Origin: Haplomitrium mnioides
Lineage: Eukaryota; Marchantiophyta; Haplomitriopsida; Calobryales
Length of the DNA stretch: 32,071 bases
Assembly (NCBI GenBank): GCA_049999725.1
Contig: JBNGIS010011667.1
Span: forward strand, 21,992-54,062
Reading direction: 5' to 3'
This document shows positions 29,469 to 32,071 of the stretch, piece by piece (the first letter of the stretch is position 1; each line of letters begins with the position of its first letter). Both the position numbers and the translations under genes were made by a program. The notes under the pieces were generated by a model. That model did not search any database, was not told the origin of the DNA, and saw only the letters and a program-made list of their open reading frames with translations.

Positions 29469-31824
29469 GGTAGCTGAACAAAGACCCATATTAGTGCCTT
29501 CTGAGCACCTCTCTCTTCTGTCTCCTCTCACCCTCACGCCCACGGAATCATTGCAAACCAAATACTACAAAAGCTTAGGCTTCCTGCCTCTTGCCCTTTA
29601 GCATCTGCAAGCGAATACGATAGCATTGGCTCGAGGAGGAACAACAACATTACTATTGAGATAGATCAAAAATTTATGCCCCTAGCAGCAATCCCAAATT
29701 CTTATAGGGTAGAACCTTTGAGAATCCAGTTGATTCTACCAGGTATGCACTCAAATCCACCTCTCCAGATAAGTATGAACTCTCACTCCAAAGAAGTCCA
29801 TGCCTTTTGCTGTCTATCATGTTAATACTCCATTAATTGGCTAAAATCACCACTCAAGTCCCCACTCAAGTACCCCCCTGACATGGCAGCCCTCTGTTGC
29901 AGCCTATCTCTCACCCCAATCAATTTATACACACCCTCTCCACTCCTAGTATATAGAAGATACCAATGCTTAGTATCCTTAATTCCTCACTCTCATTGCT
30001 AACAAATACTACAATGACACTAAGGCTCCTCCCCACCTGCCATCTAGCATTTGTTAGAGCAGAATTTTTAGATCAACTACTCCAGAAGACTGGAATATTT
30101 CAATAAAGCATTCCCTTGAAGCAGACTTTAAGCTTGGGAGATGAAGAACCTTCATCCACATATTTGCATGGGAAATCTGAGGACAATCTTCTTTCTCTCC
30201 TAGCACTTCTTGTTGGGACTACAACTTGAAACAACCTACAGATTCCTCAATTCAGAATTCATGATTTGAATTCTCTAGCAAAATGCTTCCAAGTACTACT
30301 CTGGCCTGCCCTTCTCTAGAGTAATCCTTTCCTCAATTCACAACTGTAGAATATGCATTGCTTCTATCACTACAGCCTATCTTACATCCTTGCTTCAGCA
30401 ATCAAGATTGAGACATTCAATTCCAAAATAACATAACCATGAAACTTTGGAAAGGGGAACTCTTTGCTAAGCTATTCTCCATTTCTTCTTCAAAGCACAA
30501 GCAAAAGCAAAAGAGACACAAGAGTGATACGAGGCAAACCTCTTTTGTACCACCCTCTCCACTCCTCATATTTTCCTATAAGAACATATTGTAACTAATC
30601 CTATCTGAAATACTATACTACTAATCTAATTTTCAGCTAATTACAACAATTAGACCCTCTGCTATCTACTGACATAACAAACACTACTCTACAGGTAATT
30701 ATTCAAAACTATCACACTAACTAAATCCTACACTTAATTTTCTAGACTAGATCAGTAGAGCAGTCTTGGTAGCTTTCCTAGGATTCAGTTGGAAAGGCTC
30801 AGTTTTCCCCAACTTTCTCCATCCCCGTAATAAGAACATTCTCAAGCTTCTCTTCTTCCACTAACTCATTGTAAGAACTTCTTCCCACTCTCCATTTTCA
30901 CTAACTCTTTAACTCGCTCTTTATAAGAACTACTTGAGCTCTCTTTGGAATTAACTCCTTCAACCGTTTGACATAAGAACAATGAACAAGTCCTCCTCTT
31001 AGTTAACTCGTCAAAAAGCTTGCTGTAAGAACACCACACTCCCTTTTGGAAGTAACTTCTTCATATCGTCGTATAAGAACCATACATGAGCCTCCTTTCA
31101 TCGAACTCATTGAAAGCTTGATGTAAGAACAACACACTCCACAGATTAATTTCGAACTTTCCCAAAATGCCCATCGAACTTTCTCGGATCATCCGCAAGT
31201 CCAATTCAAACTTTCTGAAGACGTTCGATTCAAACTTTCAAAATCATCTTCCTCTTGTTCGAATCTTTGATAGATCACCCTTTCGGCCGATTAATCATTA
31301 TCCCGCTTCAGATCCCTCTTAGCAAGGCTCCCCACTACAGATACCCACACGGACACCTCGCGGATGCACAGATCCCCACTTCGGAAGCTTAAACGGAACC
31401 TTGGTAACTGGTCCTCTCCACATCAGAAGGCTGATCGGAACCACCTTAAGTGGTCTCCCCACTTAGGAAGGTTGGTTTCCGCTCCGTTCTTCGGATCGGA
31501 TCCCATGGACATCGGATCCTGACTCTTCACAGGTCACTTGATCGTTCGTCGTTTCACTCATTCTCATTTCCATTCTGCATTGAAGGACATTCAGCCTTCG
31601 CCATTTGATTTCAAACAATCCACACAACAATCATCATTCGCTCCCTACTTTCCATTCGATCACACAACAAGGATTCTTCTTCCCAGGCAGCTCGATTGTT
31701 CGTCATCTCTTCAGCGCAGTCTGCAACCTTCGTTTTAGATCAGGCAGCCTTCTTTTCCGTCGTTCGATCCCCAACGCGGCCTTTCCTCCATTCGAGCGCA
31801 ATCGCAGCTTCAGGGAGTCTCCTT
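29469..31824 (+). mobile_element. Relative of the CpG-rich 3.7-kb insertion, ends unclear
   Basis: This 2.4-kb stretch has no recognised coding. Its right half repeats blocks of 18625-22308 in order: TAAGAAC words, GAATCTTTGATAGATC (about 31261), GATCGGAACC with CCACTTAGG (about 31433-31470) and a C/T-rich end. The left half, 29469-30780, is CT/CA-rich and only loosely similar to the left part of the other copy. Left and right limits are where array B and the inverted-repeat arm stop. Short open frames at 31538-31892 are accidental. CpG is lower than in the other copy. Confidence 0.6.
30831..31130 (+). repeat. RTAAGAAC motif repeated every 50 bp
   Basis: RTAAGAAC begins at 30831, 30871, 30923, 30973, 31025, 31073 and 31123, giving steps of 40, 52, 50, 52, 48 and 50 bp. 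Intervening DNA is CT-rich and diverged but often carries (T/C)TAACTC or AAGCTTG before the motif. Two copies 53 bp apart exist in the element at 18625-22308. Confidence 0.85.
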
Positions 31825-32071
31825 TGTCATGCAGGAATACAGTGCTGATGTTGCACATCAGCACTCCTCCTCATGGTATAGTTTGTTCATAAGCATCCAT
31901 TAAAAGCTATAGAGTGAGAGAGTATTCAGGTTTGATATTCTTATAGCAAGGTGAGATCAGTTCTTGGAAATTACTTTGTTACAAGAACATATAGCTAGCC
32001 TAGGTTACTTGGTGCTCCTCTCCTGCTTGAACGCTAGTTTTTCTTGAATCCCTAGGCCTGGAGAGCAGCGC
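31825..32071 (-). repeat. Inverted repeat, right arm (247 bp, runs off the window)
   Basis: Reverse complement of 26102-26348, 244 of 247 positions matching. On the minus strand it ends with GAGGAGGAG, the putative LTR start and 39 bases of the LTR, then meets the C/T-rich element. It probably continues beyond the window. Confidence 0.93.
31841..31865. repeat. Second copy of the perfect palindrome
   Basis: AGTGCTGATGT, loop TGC, ACATCAGCACT, identical in the stems to 26308-26332. Confidence 0.92.

Noticed and set aside
26102-32071. Terminal inverted repeats of a large DNA transposon
   Set aside because: The inner ends coincide with a putative LTR, the enclosed DNA is satellite plus another repeat with no transposase, and outer ends cannot be seen.

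Overview
This window looks like repeat-dense nuclear DNA from a land plant. It carries plant-type Ty1/copia retrotransposons nested with other LTR-type insertions and two large tandem arrays, and it has no bacterial or organellar gene content. I see no intact cellular gene. The decayed host-like gene at left resembles a protein family I remember mainly from mosses, ferns and lycophytes, so a seed-free plant is my weak preference. That is recall, not a search.

Left part (1-15347): scattered pieces of one plus-strand gene (about 779-2540, 10103-10965, 14422-14886) carry motifs such as LYLQLDN...ENKN and GHTHDQIDQMF, like the DUF7869-type, transposase-like proteins. The gene is broken by a complete-ended copia element (3215-9800; 146-bp LTRs, GCTAA target duplication) and by a second, less well delimited insertion (about 11050-14230). 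A short direct repeat lies near each end of the locus (8-44 and 15306-15342).

The copia element keeps LTRs, primer site, gag, protease, integrase, RNase H and polypurine tract. Its reverse-transcriptase core is missing, and stops and frameshifts break the reading frame. Its 2.1-kb leader contains a 38-bp minisatellite.

Middle part (15351-26541): a tandem array of about 101-bp units (array A) is followed by a second, minus-strand copia relic (16726-22655 as far as it can be traced). A 3684-bp CpG-rich insertion (18625-22308), flanked by a 5-bp duplication and probably a solo LTR, sits inside its gag. The 5' LTR of this relic is not found. Next come non-coding DNA, a relative of the 11-14 kb insertion, and the 3' end of another LTR-type element.

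Right part (26542-32071): the 101-bp repeat returns in the opposite orientation (array B, about 29 units). It is followed by a relative of the CpG-rich insertion with a 50-bp periodic RTAAGAAC motif, and then by an inverted near-copy of 26102-26348. The visible biology is layered transposon insertion, deletion and inversion, not an operon or pathway.
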